Source: Paenibacillus tundrae (GTDB lineage Bacteria; Bacillota; Bacilli; Paenibacillales; Paenibacillaceae). From it: a stretch of DNA of 64,000 bases. Every line of letters starts with the position of its first letter. Positions within the stretch are counted from its first letter, which is position 1. Positions 61,586-64,000 of the stretch are shown one piece after another. The notes under the pieces were generated by a model that worked only from the letters and a program-made list of their open reading frames with translations, was not told the DNA's origin and made no database searches. The DNA lies in contig NZ_CP145605.1 in assembly GCF_036884255.1 (NCBI RefSeq), positions 5,388,501 through 5,452,500 on the forward strand, written 5' to 3'. The translations under genes were made by a program, and so were the position numbers.

Positions 61586-61732
61586 GTTTGCCGAGGCGTC
61601 AGACTCATTACACCGCGCCAGGAAATACACCCGGTGTCGGCTATCTGCTGATCTATCTCAACACAATAACTGTATATTGCTCTGTTCGTAATTAGAGACC
61701 AGAAACGACGGAGGGGGTCGGAAATTGAATGC

Positions 61733-61766
61733 AAAAAAAGGAGCAGATGATCTGCTCCTTTTTATT
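61733..61766. terminator. Bidirectional terminator between the AraC and methyltransferase genes
   Basis: AAAAAGGAGCAGAT / ATCTGCTCCTTTTT is an almost perfect 14-bp stem with a minimal loop, with A and T runs on either side, so it works for both convergent genes. Confidence 0.88.
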
Positions 61767-61845
61767 TATATAACACTCATACACTCATTAACATTAATTA
61801 ATTGATCTTCTTTAAAACACCTGTTGTTGTTATGAGATCTTTATT

Positions 61846-62772
61846 TTATTTGTTTGTGAGAACCTTCATGTTTGGCTGTTCCAACTGAATCAGGATTTTA
61901 CCAAACCGTCCTCCTCTTAAAAATGTCACTGTTCCATTATCATATGTCTTCCTAATGTATTGCTCAGCCAGGCTAAGTGATTGTTCGTCCGTTGGTAGAC
62001 CATACGTATTCAGCCATTCAGGTAGCTTTTGTACAACTTCTTCCACAGGCAGTTCAACGGTATTCACTTCCTTGGTGATTAGTGTTGTATAGGAGTATCC
62101 CTTCAGATAGAGCAACTGTTGAATGAATCCCATATCACTTGGTTTAAATGGTGGCTCCACCTGAAGCACTGTTCTTAGTTCATCAATCAGTGTATGTTCC
62201 CGTTGTCCAGCCATTGTACTGATATACACATACTTCCGGGCAGAACTAATAGCCTGCTCAATCGTTTCCCAATCGGACATTGCTGGACACATTGAGGCAA
62301 AGGCAACATCGTACTTTTTCCTCCACCCTTTCTGCTCAATAGATATTTCTTCAAAACGCTCGCATACGATTTCAATCTTAGATGTCAAAGCTGCTGGAAT
62401 TGTCTCCTTCATCAAGGAAACGAGTAGCTCAGAAGGTTCGACCGCTGTTACAGTTGCGCCCTTCTCTGCGAACGGGATCGTAAAAATGCCAGAAGCTGCC
62501 CCGATATCTAAAACGGACATTCCTTCAAAGTCTACGCCTTGATTCTCAATCCAACCCATAATGCGCCCAGAACGCGCCTTCCCTTCTGTTGTAAAGGATT
62601 GCTGATGATACTCTCTAGCCCATCTTTCAAAAGCTTCTGCTGTATTAAAAGGGGCACTCTGCTTTTTATATTTGGGACTCCTCGGTCTATTCTTCCAAGC
62701 CTCTTCCCACACAGAAAGATTGAATAATCCTTGAGCAATATCTATTTCATTGCTTGTTGTTACTTCTGTCAT
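61846..62772 (-). CDS. Class I SAM-dependent methyltransferase
   Basis: A 308-residue soluble methyltransferase. The Rossmann-like core starts near 83 with motif I VLDIGAASGIFTIPFAEKG and acidic motif II (VTAVEPSE), followed by DVAFASMCPAM at motif IV. The N-terminal about 75 residues (WEEAWKNRPRSPKYKK, FERWAREYHQQSFTTEG) resemble small-molecule methyltransferases. The start at 62772 (MTEVTTS) follows GGAGTG; a longer TTG-initiated frame is possible. Substrate unknown. An inverted repeat upstream may regulate it. Confidence 0.88.
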   Translation of the reverse strand: MTEVTTSNEIDIAQGLFNLSVWEEAWKNRPRSPKYKKQSAPFNTAEAFERWAREYHQQSFTTEGKARSGRIMGWIENQGVDFEGMSVLDIGAASGIFTIPFAEKGATVTAVEPSELLVSLMKETIPAALTSKIEIVCERFEEISIEQKGWRKKYDVAFASMCPAMSDWETIEQAISSARKYVYISTMAGQREHTLIDELRTVLQVEPPFKPSDMGFIQQLLYLKGYSYTTLITKEVNTVELPVEEVVQKLPEWLNTYGLPTDEQSLSLAEQYIRKTYDNGTVTFLRGGRFGKILIQLEQPNMKVLTNK

Positions 62773-62856
62773 CTCTACACACTCCATTTCTTCCAATCAA
62801 ATTTTTGGTTTTATGGGTTCAATTCAACTAATTCAATCCATGCGGTTTGTAAATAT

Positions 62857-62913
62857 AAAGGAGTTATTATATCTATAATTAGTTACAGACATATAATGAT
62901 AACTAACTCCTTT
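62857..62913. repeat. 57-bp inverted repeat upstream of the methyltransferase gene
   Basis: AAAGGAGTTA (62857-62866) / TAACTCCTTT (62904-62913), with inner ATAT/ATAT pairing. It lies about 85 bp before the methyltransferase start on the minus strand. It could be an attenuator, an operator, or a small palindromic element. The rest of the gap (62914-63079) shows no gene. Confidence 0.55.
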
Positions 62914-63079
62914 ACATCCAATCATTTTCGTGATGATATGTAGAAGATTCACAAATTAAGGACTTTATATATCTATAATATATTCGATGTTGGATTACGT
63001 CAATATGTTAGAAAAGAAATCAATGAGCTTCAACAGACTCAATTGCACGCTCATTGAATATTAAGTATTCTCTCCTTAC

Positions 63080-63118
63080 AAAAATAACCCTATGAATTGC
63101 AAGTGCAATCCATAGGGC
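63080..63118 (-). terminator. Terminator of the tRNA cluster
   Basis: CCCTATG (63088-63094) / CATAGGG (63111-63117) with inner ATTGCA/TGCAAT pairing; on the minus strand followed by TTATTTTTG. It lies 10 bp past tRNA-Leu. Confidence 0.85.
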
Positions 63119-63127
63119 TATACGTTA

Positions 63128-63206
63128 TACCGGCGAGAGGACTCGAACCTCCACGGTTTCCCACTCGATTTTGAGTCGAGCGCGTCTGCCATTCCGCCAC
63201 GCCGGC
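63128..63206 (-). tRNA. tRNA-Leu (CAA)
   Basis: Cloverleaf with acceptor GCCGGCG/CGCCGGT, anticodon loop CTCAAAA giving CAA, a variable arm of the leucine type and the GGTTCGAGTCC T arm. The 3' CCA is not encoded. Last gene of the cluster. Confidence 0.93.
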
Positions 63207-63239
63207 ACATATTCTTTTTTTGCATGTTGAGAAAATAAC

Positions 63240-63313
63240 TGGAGGCGCCACCCAGATTCGAACTGGGGATAAAGCTTTTGCAGAGCTGTGCCTTACCACT
63301 TGGCTATGGCGCC
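63240..63313 (-). tRNA. tRNA-Cys (GCA)
   Basis: Acceptor GGCGCCA-type stem, anticodon loop CTGCAAA giving GCA, T loop GTTCGAATC, discriminator T, and encoded CCA. Confidence 0.94.
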
Positions 63314-63322
63314 GAATTAATT

Positions 63323-63397
63323 TGGAGCGGAAGACGGGAATCGAACCCGCGACCCTCGCCTTGGCAAGGCGATGCTCTACCGCTGAGCCACTTCCGC
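63323..63397 (-). tRNA. tRNA-Gly (GCC)
   Basis: Acceptor GCGGAAG/CTTCCGC, anticodon loop TTGCCAA giving GCC, T arm GGGTTCGATTCCC, encoded CCA. Confidence 0.95.
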
Positions 63398-63401
63398 ATA
63401 A

Positions 63402-63476
63402 TGGCTGGGGATATAGGATTTGAACCTATGCATGACGGAGTCAAAGTCCGTTGCCTTACCGCTTGGCTAATCCCCA
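63402..63476 (-). tRNA. tRNA-Gln (TTG)
   Basis: Acceptor TGGGGAT/ATCCCCA, anticodon loop CTTTGAC giving TTG, T arm AGGTTCAAATCCT, discriminator G, encoded CCA. Confidence 0.94.
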
Positions 63477-63491
63477 TGAACAAAACAAAGG

Positions 63492-63565
63492 GGCGATCGA
63501 GGGGAATTGAACCCCCGAATGCCGGATCCACAAACCGGTGCGTTAACCACTTCGCCACGATCGCC
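63492..63565 (-). tRNA. tRNA-His (GTG)
   Basis: Extra 5' G (G-1) paired with discriminator C, acceptor GCGATCG/CGATCGC, anticodon GTG in loop TTGTGGA, T arm GGGGTTCAATTCCCC. The 3' CCA is not encoded. Confidence 0.93.
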
Positions 63566-63592
63566 ATATATAATATACTTTTAAAGATTAAT

Positions 63593-63666
63593 TGGCAGGG
63601 GCAGCAGGAATTGAACCCACACCAACGGTTTTGGAGACCGTTGTTCTACCTTTAAACTATGCCCCT
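63593..63666 (-). tRNA. tRNA-Trp (CCA)
   Basis: Acceptor AGGGGCA/TGCCCCT, anticodon loop CTCCAAA giving CCA, T arm GGGTTCAATTCC, discriminator G, encoded 3' CCA. Confidence 0.95.
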
Positions 63667-63672
63667 AAAAAC

Positions 63673-63758
63673 TGGTGGAGGATGATGGATTCGAACCACC
63701 GAACCCGTACGGGAGCAGATTTACAGTCTGATGCGTTTGGCCACTTCGCTAATCCTCC
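63673..63758 (-). tRNA. tRNA-Tyr (GTA)
   Basis: 86-nt class II tRNA with acceptor GGAGGAT/ATCCTCC, anticodon loop CTGTAAA giving GTA, a long variable arm (CTCCCGTACGGGTTC) and encoded CCA. Confidence 0.95.
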
Positions 63759-63767
63759 AGGATTACA

Positions 63768-63843
<76 letters not shown>

Positions 63844-63858
63844 ATATTAAGTTATAAA

Positions 63859-63934
<76 letters not shown>

Positions 63935-64000
63935 ATAATAAAGTTCAAACTTAAGCGTTACACTTTACCTTGGGCGTCGGTGCCTTATATCAGATCTAGT

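Overview
The window looks like a chromosomal segment of a Paenibacillus-type, endospore-forming Firmicute. The evidence is a small acid-soluble spore protein (SspI), YesM/YesN sensor-regulator pairs beside LplB/LplC-type sugar permeases with DUF3502-type lipoproteins, a LiaFSR/PspA envelope-stress operon, strong AGGAGG ribosome binding sites, CcpA-type cre boxes and a trnD-like tRNA order. These assignments rest on motif recognition and reading of the sequence; no database search was run. Nearly everything lies on the minus strand.

Left edge (1-3.0 kb): the C-terminal remnant of a nitronate monooxygenase-like gene, an intact cytochrome P450 with its own terminator, and a decayed nucleoside hydrolase pseudogene.

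Oligosaccharide locus A (3.0-30.1 kb): reading along the minus strand, there is a two-gene unit (SDR dehydrogenase, clan GH-A hydrolase), then a YesN/YesM two-component system, a cre box, LplB-LplC-lipoprotein, and a long run of enzymes: GH3, GH3, GH2, GH94 phosphorylase, a second lipoprotein, GH78 alpha-L-rhamnosidase and GH35. None of the hydrolases has a recognisable signal peptide, so the logic appears to be uptake of intact oligosaccharides or glycosides followed by cytosolic trimming from the non-reducing end. An AraC regulator (30.2 kb) is divergent from the SDR gene. No transporter ATPase is encoded, as is usual for systems that share an MsmX-type ATPase.

Oligosaccharide locus B (31.5-38.5 kb): a second YesM/YesN pair and a second LplB/LplC pair. 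Its own binding lipoprotein is broken by frameshifts and deletions. An intact close paralogue of that lipoprotein sits alone among the hydrolases of locus A (7504-9027), which suggests cross-complementation between the two loci.

Lipid/export region (38.7-44.3 kb): a DegV-family lipid-binding protein, an MMPL/RND exporter and a NarL/DesKR-type two-component system with a palindromic operator candidate. An Asp23/Gls24-like gene remnant with its old terminator lies between them. A short AT-rich scar (44.3-45.8 kb) holds an XRE regulator and one unrecognised ORF.

Housekeeping region (45.8-53.5 kb): SpoU-type RNA methyltransferase, KtrA, SspI, release factor 3, DoxX, glucose-6-phosphate dehydrogenase and YwmB. 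A 159-bp near-perfect long palindrome containing a start-stop mini-ORF with a ribosome binding site lies between the convergent sspI and prfC genes.

Envelope stress operon (53.7-58.7 kb): LiaI-like membrane protein, PspA, PspC, PspC, PspA/LiaH, an attenuator-like hairpin, LiaF, LiaS, LiaR. Divergent from it is a membrane-anchored AraC regulator whose candidate promoter carries a cre box between -35 and -10. The right end has a methyltransferase and a nine-gene tRNA cluster (Phe-Thr-Tyr-Trp-His-Gln-Gly-Cys-Leu).
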